Of a DNA stretch of 64,000 nucleotides, positions 51,550 through 60,990 are shown one piece after another. The notes below the pieces were generated by a model that was not told the DNA's origin, ran no database searches, and saw only the letters and a program-made list of their open reading frames with translations. This stretch comes from Paenibacillus swuensis (GTDB lineage Bacteria > Bacillota > Bacilli > Paenibacillales > DY6), in NCBI RefSeq assembly GCF_001644605.1, contig NZ_CP011388.1:1969001-2033000 (forward strand). Reading direction: 5' to 3'. Numbering within the stretch: position 1 is the first letter of the stretch; every line of letters starts with the position of its first letter. Made by a program: the position numbers and the translations under genes.

Positions 51550-51930
51550 ATGATTCATTTAGGTTCCAAAAAATACTATATTCTGTACGGTTTCTTCCTA
51601 GCGGCAACCGTCTTTTCTTTCTTTGTCATACATAGAGGTTATAGTGATGATCATCCATTTGCTTTATTTGCTATTTATTTTTTAATTTCACTTGTTATCC
51701 TAGGACTTATTCTAATCGTCGTCGTTCTCTATGGGTTACGCAAATTAACGCTGGCGCAATTACGAAGCAGAATGATTCTTTTCTTGGCTGTTTATATGGT
51801 TTCTACCCTTCTTCATTTCGTATTTTATCGGGAGTGGAGTTTTACTTCTGCTTTAGGCGTATCTTTCTTAGTTGCCTTCATAACCCCCGCACTCTGGAAC
51901 ATCATGGAAAACGACAAAGAAGAGGGCTAA
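51550..51930 (+). CDS. Small multi-pass membrane protein, unknown function
   Basis: 126 residues from ATG 51550 (weak GGGGCGG upstream; an ATG 23 codons earlier is also possible). Four hydrophobic helices make up most of the protein (YILYGFFLAATVFSFF, LFAIYFLISLVILGLILIVV, MILFLAVYMVSTLLHFV, and a last one), with a charged tail ENDKEEG. No family recognised. It converges on the FMN reductase gene. Confidence 0.7.
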   Translation: MIHLGSKKYYILYGFFLAATVFSFFVIHRGYSDDHPFALFAIYFLISLVILGLILIVVVLYGLRKLTLAQLRSRMILFLAVYMVSTLLHFVFYREWSFTSALGVSFLVAFITPALWNIMENDKEEG

Positions 51931-51948
51931 GTTTTACCCGCCCTCTTC
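51919..51948. terminator. Hairpin between convergent genes
   Basis: GAAGAGGGC (51919-51927) pairs with GCCCTCTTC (51940-51948). It overlaps the end of the membrane-protein gene and has no long T tract, so strength is uncertain. Confidence 0.6.
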
Positions 51949-51958
51949 GTGTCTCTGC

Positions 51959-52504
51959 CTAATTCAATGCTTCGCGCCATTTAACCCTTATTTCCTCCAC
52001 GGAAGCCAATGCGAATTTATCTTCAAGGATGTCGCCAGGCCGATTCGCTTTGCCTAGAATATATCCTTCAAAACTTGTGCCCGTATACTCAAAGATATAT
52101 TGGAATTGCTGGATGAGCGGAATTCCTTTCAGCTGGGGTTCGTCGTCGCCGATGCCGATCACCCAAGCCGATTTGCCCCGCAGTTTCGCGAGAAATTCGT
52201 CCTTGTTTTCCCTCAGTGACTGGGACCAACGGTCAATGAATGTTTTCGTAAGCCCGGACGCCCCGTACCAGTAAATCGGTGTTGCGAACACAAGTCTATC
52301 CTGCGCTAACACCCGTTCAATAACGGAACGGTAATCGTCATCGGGATAAGGTTCTTTCTCGGAATGCCGGTAGTCTTTAATGGGCTCAATATGATGCTCA
52401 GTCAGATGAATATGATCAACCTCAAACCCTTCCACCAGCCGCTTAGCTAATTGCTCCGAATTCCCGTTTCTTCTTGAGCTTCCGTAAATAACAGCTATAC
52501 CCAT
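51959..52504 (-). CDS. NAD(P)H-dependent FMN reductase / flavodoxin-like protein
   Basis: 181 residues from ATG 52502-52504 (GAGGAG about 12 bases upstream; a TTG nine codons earlier is the alternative). The fold is flavodoxin-like: phosphate loop YGSSRRNGNSEQLA, ATPIYWYGASGLTKTFIDR around the flavin ring and GKSAWVIGIGDDE. It would reduce FMN or quinones with NADPH. It begins 46 bases after the ATP-grasp gene of the carrier-protein cluster, so it may be its last gene and could supply reduced flavin to the monooxygenase at 62.9 kb; that link is inferred. Confidence 0.85.
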   Translation of the reverse strand: MGIAVIYGSSRRNGNSEQLAKRLVEGFEVDHIHLTEHHIEPIKDYRHSEKEPYPDDDYRSVIERVLAQDRLVFATPIYWYGASGLTKTFIDRWSQSLRENKDEFLAKLRGKSAWVIGIGDDEPQLKGIPLIQQFQYIFEYTGTSFEGYILGKANRPGDILEDKFALASVEEIRVKWREALN

Positions 52505-52550
52505 GGTTAATGCCAACTCCTCGTTCTCCAAAATTCACCTATGATCACCG

Positions 52551-53810
52551 CTAAACGATCCCCGCCTCTTGATTCCGATAGGCGATGCTCAAGCTTTCGA
52601 GAAGCGAGAGCGCCAGTCGCTTGGCTTCTTGCGGCGTTTCGCTTGCGACGATGAAGTAAGCAAGCCGATCATCCGAGCTTTTTGCTTTCGTAATGGTATC
52701 GCCGGGTGCAACGGCAACGTGCGCGCGAACGACATTTGGATGTTGCTGCACATGATCGAAACCTCTGATATGTTCAAATACGCCGTCGCGTTCCGCCGTT
52801 ACGTAAGCAATCGATGCCGCCCGGTTATGCTCCGTATTTAAGGAGACAGGTTGATCCAAATAGTAATTCACTGTCGCCTCGAAAATATCAATGCCAAATG
52901 CCAACACCAGCAGATCCGACGAAATGTTGTCTCCGCCCGGTCTTCCGTTCACTTCAATAATGCGGGGGCCTGACGGGGAAAGCTTCACTTCAACGTGACT
53001 CGGTCCGTCCGTTAAACCAATCGCTTGGAGCGCGTGAACAGCCGTTCGTATAATGTCTTCCTGTCGGTCGGTATGGGACGGGGTCGGCAGCGTATGGAGG
53101 GTCTCCACAAAGAACGGCAAAGGCGTCGTCCGTTTCTCTGTAACTGCCGCAAAGATCGCCTCTCCTTTTTGCAAAAATAACTCCACACTGAACTCCGGTC
53201 CTTCCAAGTATTGTTCGATCAAATACTCTTCCCGGACTTTGAAGTCCATATACGTAACTTTGAAATCGACAATAATGTCCATCGCGTTCTGCAGCTCCGC
53301 TTCATCATGGATGAAATAAACGTTTTGGCTGCTGGCGCAATTCGTAGGTTTCAACACAACGGGATATCTGATTTCTCTCGCCGCGGCGGCCGCTTCATCG
53401 AAATTTCTGACTTTCCGAAAATCAGCGCTGGGCACGCCGTGCTCCGCATAAGCCTGCCTTGCCAAATCCTTGTTCCGCGCTTTCAGCGCCGCTTCGTAAG
53501 GTACACCTCGCAGGCCAAGCCGCTCCGCGACTTTCGCCGTTAAGTGGGAAGCATAATCCGTTGCTGGAATAAGCGCATCCAGCTTTCCCGAATACGGAGA
53601 GTCGGTGATCGCTTGATAAAGAGATTGTTCGTCCCGTATGTCGGCTACGATGAGATCATGATATATGCCCTCATATCCGTATTTCTTAGGATTATCTTTG
53701 GACGACACAATTGCAATGACTGTATGCCCTTGCTGATAAGCTGCTCTTGCGAAACTGACACCGTAAAAGCTAGGCTCGACAAAGGCAATCGTTTTAATTG
53801 TTGACATCAT
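52551..53810 (-). CDS. ATP-grasp ligase (L-amino-acid ligase-like)
   Basis: 419 residues from the first of two adjacent ATGs after AAGGAGTGAGT, which overlaps the exporter stop. Residues 1-100 are the pre-ATP-grasp domain; the ATP-grasp core follows with YPVVLKPTNCASSQNVYFI, EEYLIEQYLEGPEFSVELF and the Mg2+ site GPRIIEVNGRPGGDNISSD. It belongs with stand-alone amino-acid or dipeptide ligases (BacD/RizA-like) rather than biotin carboxylase. In this cluster it probably couples the carrier-derived amino acid to another amino acid, or activates a carboxylate for a condensation. Alternative: a self-resistance or tailoring ligase. Confidence 0.9.
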   Translation of the reverse strand: MMSTIKTIAFVEPSFYGVSFARAAYQQGHTVIAIVSSKDNPKKYGYEGIYHDLIVADIRDEQSLYQAITDSPYSGKLDALIPATDYASHLTAKVAERLGLRGVPYEAALKARNKDLARQAYAEHGVPSADFRKVRNFDEAAAAAREIRYPVVLKPTNCASSQNVYFIHDEAELQNAMDIIVDFKVTYMDFKVREEYLIEQYLEGPEFSVELFLQKGEAIFAAVTEKRTTPLPFFVETLHTLPTPSHTDRQEDIIRTAVHALQAIGLTDGPSHVEVKLSPSGPRIIEVNGRPGGDNISSDLLVLAFGIDIFEATVNYYLDQPVSLNTEHNRAASIAYVTAERDGVFEHIRGFDHVQQHPNVVRAHVAVAPGDTITKAKSSDDRLAYFIVASETPQEAKRLALSLLESLSIAYRNQEAGIV

Positions 53811-53819
53811 ACTCACTCC

Positions 53820-55034
53820 TTAAGCCTCTATTCTTTGGTTCTGCGGCGATTTGCTGTTCAGGACGTAATAAGCAATCAATCCGATTAACATCAAAGCACT
53901 CATGCAAATAAATCCAAGGCCGGGCGAGTAACGGTCGATGACTACGCCAAGCCCGGTGGCGAAGACCGTCTGCAGCAGCAAGGAAATGCCCATCCAAACC
54001 GAAGTTGCCCGCCCCATGTAAGACTTCGAGACCGATTCCATTAATGTGGTCGTCATTAGAATTCGAAGCGAGGAGTTTGTTAAGCCTATCAATACGCAGC
54101 CGATATAGAGCAGAAATACGGTCGTATTAAAGGCAATCGCCGCAAGGTTCAGCACAGAGACGAGGAAAATAATCAGAATCGTCCCGTGCTGTGAAAGCTT
54201 TCTCGCAAGCGGAGCCGCCAGGAAGCCGGATAACAGACCACCGATGCCATAACACATATCCGACAATCCGAATACAATCGAATCCCCCTTAACCGCAGTG
54301 CTCACATAACCCGGTAACACGACGTTGAACACCATCGTCGTCACAAGCGGAATGATCGATACGATGCCGAGAACAAATAATGAAGGGCGCTCTGCCAAGT
54401 AGTGAAAGCCGTCTCTGAACGACTTGACGTACGATTCTCCGGCGTTATCGTTTGGCATTGCCGTATATTCAATCCGGCGAAGAAACAGGCTGCTCACGAT
54501 GAAAGCCGCGGTATTCAATAACAGGATCGCTTCGAAGCCGATAAATTTGTACAGGATGCCAGATAGTCCTCCTGCCGTGAACATACCCACTTGCAAGCTG
54601 ATCTCAATTAAGGAATTGCCATGGATTAGGTCCTTCTCAGGCAGAAGTTCTTGTACTAGGCTTCGTGAAGCGGTCATATAAAGCGCCCATCCCATTCCGT
54701 TGACCGCAGCAAACGCGTATAAGTACTCCAAGTGGAAACCTGTGACCAGGAATGCTAACGCGATTAACAGCAAGGCTATAGCTCTAACGACGTTGGCCCA
54801 TAATAGAATAGATTTCCTGTTCCACCTGTCTACGAACGTTCCGGCAAACGCGGATACAAGAAATCCGGAAATAACATTAAGCGAGAGCATAAGTCCAACA
54901 GACGTTATGGATCCCGTCCGATCCATCAGATACCAGTTGGCGCCGATCGTACTCATGCCTACGCCAAAACCGGATACGATATCCGCGATGAAGTAATTTC
55001 GAAATCTTCTTGTCTTCAGCACGTTAAATACCAT
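53820..55034 (-). CDS. MFS exporter
   Basis: 404 residues with twelve predicted helices. Features are a DRxGR-like loop (FVDRWNRKSIL), LVQELLPEKDLIHGNSLIEISLQ and the second-half SYMGRATSVWMG, which fit the EntS/MdfA-like drug and siderophore exporters of the MFS. Start ATG 55032-55034 follows AGGAGGT and overlaps the transketolase C gene by 11 bases. Position inside the carrier-protein operon suggests it exports the product or gives self-resistance. Confidence 0.93.
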   Translation of the reverse strand: MVFNVLKTRRFRNYFIADIVSGFGVGMSTIGANWYLMDRTGSITSVGLMLSLNVISGFLVSAFAGTFVDRWNRKSILLWANVVRAIALLLIALAFLVTGFHLEYLYAFAAVNGMGWALYMTASRSLVQELLPEKDLIHGNSLIEISLQVGMFTAGGLSGILYKFIGFEAILLLNTAAFIVSSLFLRRIEYTAMPNDNAGESYVKSFRDGFHYLAERPSLFVLGIVSIIPLVTTMVFNVVLPGYVSTAVKGDSIVFGLSDMCYGIGGLLSGFLAAPLARKLSQHGTILIIFLVSVLNLAAIAFNTTVFLLYIGCVLIGLTNSSLRILMTTTLMESVSKSYMGRATSVWMGISLLLQTVFATGLGVVIDRYSPGLGFICMSALMLIGLIAYYVLNSKSPQNQRIEA

Positions 55035-55968
55035 CCGTACCTCCTAATATGGTCTGGATTTGTCGGCGCAGCGGCTCCAACCCAAAACCTAGATCGGCAA
55101 GCACCTCCGTATGCGAGCCCCCATAGGTAGGCCACTGATCTCCGCAGCTATGCGAATAAACCTGATGCTTCGGCATAAGTAAAGCCAGATAAGATGCCGT
55201 TCCGCCTGTCGCGCGATGCTCTTCAACGACGAGGAACCGGTTGGATAATGCCTTTAGCGGTTCCACGTAGGTTTGCAAAATCTGACTATCGACATAACAG
55301 GCGTGGGCGTGCGTAATCGATTCGTATTCCTTGGCCAACTCCTTGCACAGTTCGGTTGCTTGTTCCCCTACGGATATCAAGCAAAGCTGTGAGAGGCTTT
55401 TCGTTAACTTGCCGTCTTCAATTAGAAGTTCTCTACAGGATGAATCCGAAGACCGGTATAAACTATCGAATTTATCATTGCGTGACAATCGAATATAGTA
55501 TGGTTCCGCGGAAGCGGCCGCTTCCCGTATCACCCTCCGTGTTTCCTCTTCCCCATGCGGGCATGCGATTCGGATATTCTGGAAGGACTGCATGACCGCA
55601 ATGTCCTCCAACGCATGATGAGTCGTACCGAACCATCCGCCCGACACTCCGCCATAGGCGGCGACGACCTTCACGTTCTTCCCCATGTACCCCATCGATA
55701 ATTTCACGCTCTCCGATGCCCGCAAAGCGGCGAAAGCGGCAAATGTCGAGATGAACGGCACATACCCCGCTTCGGCGAGACCCGCCGCGATGTCCACGCC
55801 TGCAAGCTCCGCAATGCCGAGATTCAGGAATCGTTCCGGATGACGTTTCTGGAACGGGTGGTTCTTACCGCCTAAATCGGTTTCCAGACAAATGATTCGT
55901 CCTTCGGTTTCCGCAAGGTTGGCGAGTTCGTCCTTATAAGCATCTCTTCCTGACAACAACACGGTCAC
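55024..55968 (-). CDS. Transketolase-like C-terminal subunit
   Basis: 314 residues from GTG 55966-55968, chosen because it gives a GTGA overlap with the upstream subunit and lies six bases after AAGGTGAG; an ATG six codons earlier lacks a ribosome site. It has the pyrimidine-binding domain with the catalytic Glu in LNLGIAELAGVDIAAGLA, YGGVSGGWFGTTHHALEDIAV, and a C-terminal transketolase domain. It works only with the N subunit encoded immediately upstream. In AmCP-dependent pathways such a pair transfers a two-carbon ketol unit to carrier-bound glutamate semialdehyde. Confidence 0.93.
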   Translation of the reverse strand: MTVLLSGRDAYKDELANLAETEGRIICLETDLGGKNHPFQKRHPERFLNLGIAELAGVDIAAGLAEAGYVPFISTFAAFAALRASESVKLSMGYMGKNVKVVAAYGGVSGGWFGTTHHALEDIAVMQSFQNIRIACPHGEEETRRVIREAAASAEPYYIRLSRNDKFDSLYRSSDSSCRELLIEDGKLTKSLSQLCLISVGEQATELCKELAKEYESITHAHACYVDSQILQTYVEPLKALSNRFLVVEEHRATGGTASYLALLMPKHQVYSHSCGDQWPTYGGSHTEVLADLGFGLEPLRRQIQTILGGTDGI

Positions 55969-56774
55969 GTTAAACTCACCTTCCATCTCTTAGCCAAATT
56001 TGCCGGGATTTTGGCGTAGTGCGAATCCGGATGGCCCTCTAATGCGGCTACCCCTTTTCCTTTAATGGTTCGGGCTAGAATGGCGAGCGGTTTATCGCGA
56101 TCGGGCGCAATCGCTTCGAAGATGTCTTCGTGCCGATGCCCATCGATTTCCTTAACGGCGAACCCGAATGCCTTGAACCGCTCCTTCACATTGCGGATCG
56201 GCGAAATATCTTCGATCATGCCGTCGTTCTGACCGCCATTACAATCGATGATATAGACGAAATTGGAGAGCGACTGGGCTTGAGCGATTTGGGCTGTTTC
56301 CCAGCAAAGCCCTTCCTGCAGCTCCCCGTCTCCCCCAATCACTATGCCAAGTCCCCCGGTTCCTTTCAACTTCTGCGCTAAAGCCCAACCGGCCGCGTAG
56401 GCAACGCCATGCCCCAAACTGCCTGTAGCAAATGGGATGCCGGGAAGCTTATGGTTCGGATGCCCCGTGTAGAGCGAACCTTGCTTCCCGTAGCTTTCCG
56501 CGGGATTGGATGACAGTCTTCCATAAACATATAACGAAGCATATAATGCCGCTGCCGCATGTCCCTTGCTTAAGATAACGGAACTATTGGGGTCATGACC
56601 GTACTTGGCCAAAGCGACGACCAATAGATCAATGACGGATAAACTGCCCCCGATATGACAGCCGGTTGGGGTTGCCGCCATGTCAATGATCAATTTCCTT
56701 GCTTCTTTTGCTTTGTCCGCTATTTCAGAAATGGGCATCTCCCATTCGCTGTACACAGGTATATTTTGCACCAC
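55965..56774 (-). CDS. Transketolase-like N-terminal subunit
   Basis: 269 residues. It carries TGCHIGGSLSVIDLLVVALA, SKGHAAAALYASLYVYGRL, TGSLGHGVAYAAGWALA and the ThDP motif GDGELQEGLCWE...DCNGGQND. Two tandem GTG codons follow GGAGGT; I give the first, three bases later is equally possible. The gene directly abuts the LysZ-LysK stop (TGAGTG). The housekeeping tkt is elsewhere (20-22 kb), so this split enzyme has a special substrate. Confidence 0.93.
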   Translation of the reverse strand: MVQNIPVYSEWEMPISEIADKAKEARKLIIDMAATPTGCHIGGSLSVIDLLVVALAKYGHDPNSSVILSKGHAAAALYASLYVYGRLSSNPAESYGKQGSLYTGHPNHKLPGIPFATGSLGHGVAYAAGWALAQKLKGTGGLGIVIGGDGELQEGLCWETAQIAQAQSLSNFVYIIDCNGGQNDGMIEDISPIRNVKERFKAFGFAVKEIDGHRHEDIFEAIAPDRDKPLAILARTIKGKGVAALEGHPDSHYAKIPANLAKRWKVSLT

Positions 56775-58622
56775 TCATACCTCCGTCCGTAACCGGAACC
56801 ATTCGCTTACAGCTTCCTTTAGAATGGACCTCGCAGTTTCAACTTCCTTGTAGCTCAAATATTCGTCATTCGTATGATCCAAACTGGAATCGCCCGGTCC
56901 GTAAGCCACCATCGGAACGGAAGTCCAAGACGACGCCAGTGTGTTCATGTCGCTCGTTCCACGTTTTTTAAGATAGCGAATCGATTTTCCATGCTTGGCG
57001 AAGCTTCGGATGAAAGCTTTCACCAGCGCGTCAGAACGCGGGTTGGCAAAGCCGGGTGTTGCGCGAAGCACATCCACTGTAACTCCTTCACCCACGGACA
57101 AATCAACTTTATCCTTATAGCCTTTGCCCGCTTCCGGTGAAATTCTGAAGTTTAAGATAGCGTTGACTTCAATATAACCACGCTCGTTGCGATGCTCGAT
57201 ATCAATCAAGGAAGACAAGCATTGAGGATCGATATCCCGGACTCGCGTGCGGATATCTGACGCAACTTCATACAGCTCGTCGATGGCGCTTATGCTGTCC
57301 TTCGCCGCCGTATGCTCCTGCGCTCGCCTAATGGAAATCCGCAGCTTGAACAGCCCGTAATAACCCAAGGTCAAGCTATCTTCACCGCTGGGTTCACCAA
57401 TAATAACGGCGTCTGCTTGATAATGGTCCCGGATGTAGTGGGCGCCTTTGGAAGACGACACCTCTTCTTCCACAGCGCCGACAACAAGCAGCGAGCCGTT
57501 CTCCGGCACATCCACTTCCTGCAGCATATGAATAAAGTTTACGAAACAGCCTTTGGCGTCCACGACACCTCTTCCGGTAAGGCCCTCCCCTTCGGATCGA
57601 ACAGGCCATACATGGGGAACCGTGTCGAGGTGGCCAAGCAGCATCAGTGTGTGGGAACCGTTACCCTTGCGGAATACAACGTTACCCGCTGAATCGATAT
57701 GTCCTGTTATGGAGGGCCCTTGGATCTCCTCCAGCAGAAAACGGGCAAGCTCATGTTCGTCTTCGGAAACCGATGGAATTCGGGCGACTTTATTCAGCAG
57801 ATCGAAGTTGGCAGGCTCGCGCTCCGCTTGCCAAAACCATGTTCTTCCTCCGGTTTCAACCGAGTGCGGTCCCGATATGTTCACGTCGCAGATGCCTCTG
57901 CTCACCGCCAATCGCGCCGCTCTAACCTTCTGCTTCATGCGTCCTTGGACGGAAGCCAGTTCTTCATTCCCATACACATCTGGAATGGTCGAACCCGCAT
58001 CTCCAATATCCCGGAGCAAGCCCGCTGTCCCGGTTATGAAGCGCAAATGATGCGCTTCGAGTTCGACAGCAAGTTCGGCAGCAAGCACGTCAGCATCGAT
58101 GTTAATGTACGCTTCCAACTCGGAATCCCATATGGGAGGAGTTATACATACGACATCGAAGGCTAGTAAAGCGGACTGCAGAAAGGAAGCTTGGCTGCCC
58201 GTATATTGGCCGAACATGGAATCCCTCACGATGACAGTTTTCTGATCGCGGATCGCCTTGATCGGTTTCGCCTTTTGACCGAGTACAAGTCCGTTATCAC
58301 CGCCAACCTGTCCAAATACACTCAGTCCTTGTTCTTTCAAATGCTTTCGGATCGGCGCCAGGATGTACTCGTGGTACGCTTCTCGAATATAAGGCATCTC
58401 CTCCGGGGAGCAATACCTAGCTTCGTCTCCGGTAGGAAGCGTCAGGAACGGCATCGGCCGCGAGATGGACTCATACTTCCGGCGTATCGCTTCCGCTCCG
58501 CCCGCGACAAGCAGTAATTGGTTTCCTCTTCTTACGATTCGGCCGATCTCCTCGAATATCTCAGGATGATTCACGATTGTACTGCTTCCGAGCTTTATGA
58601 CGTATAGACTGCCGCTGCTCAT
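56775..58622 (-). CDS. lysZ: LysZ-like amino-acid kinase fused to LysK-like M20 carboxypeptidase
   Basis: 615 residues from ATG 58620-58622 in a TAATG overlap with lysY (GGAG ten bases upstream). Residues 1-265 are an amino-acid kinase of the NAGK/LysZ family (VIKLGSSTIVNHP, LLVAGGAEAI, INIDADVLAAELA). Residues 275-615 are an M20 metallopeptidase of the ArgE/DapE/LysK type with metal ligands in LLGHLDTVP, GRGVVDAKG, AVEEEVSS and a final GPGDSSLDHTNDE. In known systems LysZ phosphorylates the carrier-bound side-chain carboxylate and LysK cleaves the finished product off the carrier, so this one chain holds the second and the last step. Separate genes are the rule elsewhere. Confidence 0.93.
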   Translation of the reverse strand: MSSGSLYVIKLGSSTIVNHPEIFEEIGRIVRRGNQLLLVAGGAEAIRRKYESISRPMPFLTLPTGDEARYCSPEEMPYIREAYHEYILAPIRKHLKEQGLSVFGQVGGDNGLVLGQKAKPIKAIRDQKTVIVRDSMFGQYTGSQASFLQSALLAFDVVCITPPIWDSELEAYINIDADVLAAELAVELEAHHLRFITGTAGLLRDIGDAGSTIPDVYGNEELASVQGRMKQKVRAARLAVSRGICDVNISGPHSVETGGRTWFWQAEREPANFDLLNKVARIPSVSEDEHELARFLLEEIQGPSITGHIDSAGNVVFRKGNGSHTLMLLGHLDTVPHVWPVRSEGEGLTGRGVVDAKGCFVNFIHMLQEVDVPENGSLLVVGAVEEEVSSSKGAHYIRDHYQADAVIIGEPSGEDSLTLGYYGLFKLRISIRRAQEHTAAKDSISAIDELYEVASDIRTRVRDIDPQCLSSLIDIEHRNERGYIEVNAILNFRISPEAGKGYKDKVDLSVGEGVTVDVLRATPGFANPRSDALVKAFIRSFAKHGKSIRYLKKRGTSDMNTLASSWTSVPMVAYGPGDSSLDHTNDEYLSYKEVETARSILKEAVSEWFRLRTEV

Positions 58623-59671
58623 TAAGGCCACGCTCCTTCGCCCTCTTGAGGCAAACCTTCTTCCTCTGAAAAACCAAAATATAGATTTGCCGCTTGAACG
58701 GCTTGCCCTGCCGCTCCTTTAAGCAAGTTATCAATCGTCGCCAAGGAAACGCAATTTCTACCTTCCACATACGCTCCGATTTCCGCAAAATTTGTACCGT
58801 TGACAGTCTTAATCATGGGGGTTCCGTTGCCTGCAGGGATATAATGTAGAAAAGGCTTGGAGGCGTATGTACTGTAGAAGGCTTTTCTCACATCAACGGC
58901 GGTGACGCCTTCTTTGAGTAAAGAATAGGATGTCGCCATAATGCCCCGCGGTATATCGAGACTGTAGACCGAAAATTGAAGCTCTACTGACCGATCCAAG
59001 TGATAGGACAGTGCATGTTCAATTTCCGGCTTATGACGGTGGCCGTGCACTTTATAAGCGCGAAAGTTATTCGAACGTTCGGCATGATGCTCGGAAGTCG
59101 ACTTTCCGCCGCCGCTGGAGCCGGTTTTCGCATCCGTAATGACACGCCCCTCGATGAGGTCATGCGCCACAAGCGGAAACAAGGTGTACAACGTCGCTAC
59201 CGCCATACATCCCGGCAGATTCACCACCTTCTTCGTCCGGTCGATTTCGCTGAATTCAGGGACAAAATAATGCCAGCCCCCTTCGAAATCATGCTTTAAC
59301 GTCTCCGGATAATGCTGCTTCAAGAGCGCAGTGTCGGTAATTCGGTAATCTCCGCTTACATTAAAAATAAATTCAGCATGTCCGGCGACCTTACTAATGA
59401 TTTGGGGTAATTTCCCGGTAGGCAGACACGAGAATACCGCGTCGTAACCCCCCTCCAACTCAGCTGCGCGGCTGAACTTCAGCGAACCGATCTTCTTCTT
59501 ATGGACAGAACCGGCGTAGTACTTGTCGACGGGAAGACCCGCATTCGATTCAGATGAAATAAACGCCACATCAAAACCGGGATGCTTACGAAGCAGCCTG
59601 TATAACTCGGCGCCAGTGAACCCGCTGCCGCCAAGAATGGCTACTCTCTTCCTTCCATCCGCACTACTCAT
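58622..59671 (-). CDS. lysY: LysY/ArgC-like acyl-phosphate reductase
   Basis: 349 residues. NADP-binding VAILGGSGFTGAELYRLL, catalytic Cys in VNLPGCMAVATLYTL, SSGGGKSTSEHHAERSNN and the His in KVHGHRHKPEIEHAL are typical of N-acetyl-gamma-glutamyl-phosphate reductases and their carrier-dependent LysY relatives. It should reduce carrier-bound glutamyl or aminoadipyl phosphate to the semialdehyde. It overlaps the aminotransferase stop by four bases at 59668-59671. Confidence 0.93.
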   Translation of the reverse strand: MSSADGRKRVAILGGSGFTGAELYRLLRKHPGFDVAFISSESNAGLPVDKYYAGSVHKKKIGSLKFSRAAELEGGYDAVFSCLPTGKLPQIISKVAGHAEFIFNVSGDYRITDTALLKQHYPETLKHDFEGGWHYFVPEFSEIDRTKKVVNLPGCMAVATLYTLFPLVAHDLIEGRVITDAKTGSSGGGKSTSEHHAERSNNFRAYKVHGHRHKPEIEHALSYHLDRSVELQFSVYSLDIPRGIMATSYSLLKEGVTAVDVRKAFYSTYASKPFLHYIPAGNGTPMIKTVNGTNFAEIGAYVEGRNCVSLATIDNLLKGAAGQAVQAANLYFGFSEEEGLPQEGEGAWP

Positions 59672-60990
59672 CCTAACCGCGCATCTCTTTCATATACGAC
59701 TTTCAGGTCGCCGCTGCGCTCCACGAGTTCGCGAATCTTGTGCGGGTTCGCATCGATCTTCTTGAAAGCCAGCGCATAAGCTTGGATCCGTTCATATTCA
59801 ATTGGAGACCGCAGCTCCCGGCAGATCGTGAGCGTGCTGCGCAGCATCTTCAGTGTCTCGGGAAAGTGGTTCAGATCGTATCCGAAATCTTGGCGTTCCG
59901 ATAAAGAGAACGGGTATCCGTTGCCAAAGCCCCTCTTGTTCTTGAACGGGAGATGGCCGGGAATCGGCACATTCTGCCATTCCCTTGCGAATACACCTTC
60001 GGCATGGATGAGCTGCTCTACCGCGTGTTTGACCCGGTAATCCTCCAGGTCTCCAAGTCCGAGTTGTTCCGGAGAAAGCTTGATGCGATACATATTGTAA
60101 CTGTGGTTATAGTCTTCGGGTACAAACGGGCCGCTGAACAGTTTCGTCTCCGCAAGAGCACTTGTTAAGTACGCAGCATTCCTCGCGCGTATCGCATCAT
60201 AATAAGGCAGCCTTTCAAGCTGGCTGATGCCAAACGCCGCGGCAATCCAGGACATACGGTAATCGATGCCCGATGATTCCAAGAATGCCAGTGCACGCTG
60301 GTGATCTTCCTTTTCTCTGAAGAACGCAATACCGCCTTCGCCGCCTACAGGAAAGTTTTTGTCAGCCATTAAGCTTTGTCCCGCGGCGTCTCCGATGGAT
60401 CCTGCCAGTTTGCCGTTAATCGAAGCGGAATGGGCATGGGAGGCATCTTCAATAAGTCGAAGGGAATGTTTATCCGTTACTCGGCGCAAAGCCGGTAAAT
60501 CGGCCGGCAAGCCGTGCACGTGAACGGGCATGATTGCTTTTGTTTTACGGGTAATGGCTTGCTCGGCTTTTGCAGGATCCAGACAATAGGTAACGGGATC
60601 GATATCCACAAATATCGGAATGGCTTTGGCGGCAACAACCGCTTGAGCTGTAGCAATGAACGTGAAGGCGGGCACGATGACCTCATCGCCGGGCTGAATT
60701 CCTGCCCCGACTAAAGCAAGGTGCAGGCTCGATGTGCCGCTTGACGTTGCAATCGCATAATTGGCGCCCACGTAGGTGCGGTAAGCTTCCTGGAATTCCT
60801 CTACGACGCTTTCGCCGTCTTGCTGGATGGAAACGAACATCTGAATGACGTCTTCTTTGGTTATAATGGGGAAATTGGTTTTTCGGACGTCCTCGGGGAT
60901 GATGGACGGGCCTCCGTCAACAGCAAGCTGAGATTGGATCCATTGTTCTTCAGGAAGTTGTAGAGGTTTGCGAATGAAATCGGTTTTCAT
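59668..60990 (-). CDS. DegT/DnrJ/EryC1-family PLP aminotransferase
   Basis: 440 residues from ATG 60988-60990 with AGGAGGAAG upstream and an ATGA overlap with the preceding gene. It has SSGTSSLHLALVGAGIQPGD, DASHAHSASINGKLAG for the PLP ring, and the PLP lysine in MADKNFPVGGEGGIAFF. These proteins transaminate ketoses, mostly nucleotide sugars. In this cluster the substrate would be the hydroxy-ketone made by the transketolase on the carrier. It is longer than many family members because of an N-terminal extension of about 45 residues. Confidence 0.92.
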   Translation of the reverse strand: MKTDFIRKPLQLPEEQWIQSQLAVDGGPSIIPEDVRKTNFPIITKEDVIQMFVSIQQDGESVVEEFQEAYRTYVGANYAIATSSGTSSLHLALVGAGIQPGDEVIVPAFTFIATAQAVVAAKAIPIFVDIDPVTYCLDPAKAEQAITRKTKAIMPVHVHGLPADLPALRRVTDKHSLRLIEDASHAHSASINGKLAGSIGDAAGQSLMADKNFPVGGEGGIAFFREKEDHQRALAFLESSGIDYRMSWIAAAFGISQLERLPYYDAIRARNAAYLTSALAETKLFSGPFVPEDYNHSYNMYRIKLSPEQLGLGDLEDYRVKHAVEQLIHAEGVFAREWQNVPIPGHLPFKNKRGFGNGYPFSLSERQDFGYDLNHFPETLKMLRSTLTICRELRSPIEYERIQAYALAFKKIDANPHKIRELVERSGDLKVVYERDARLG

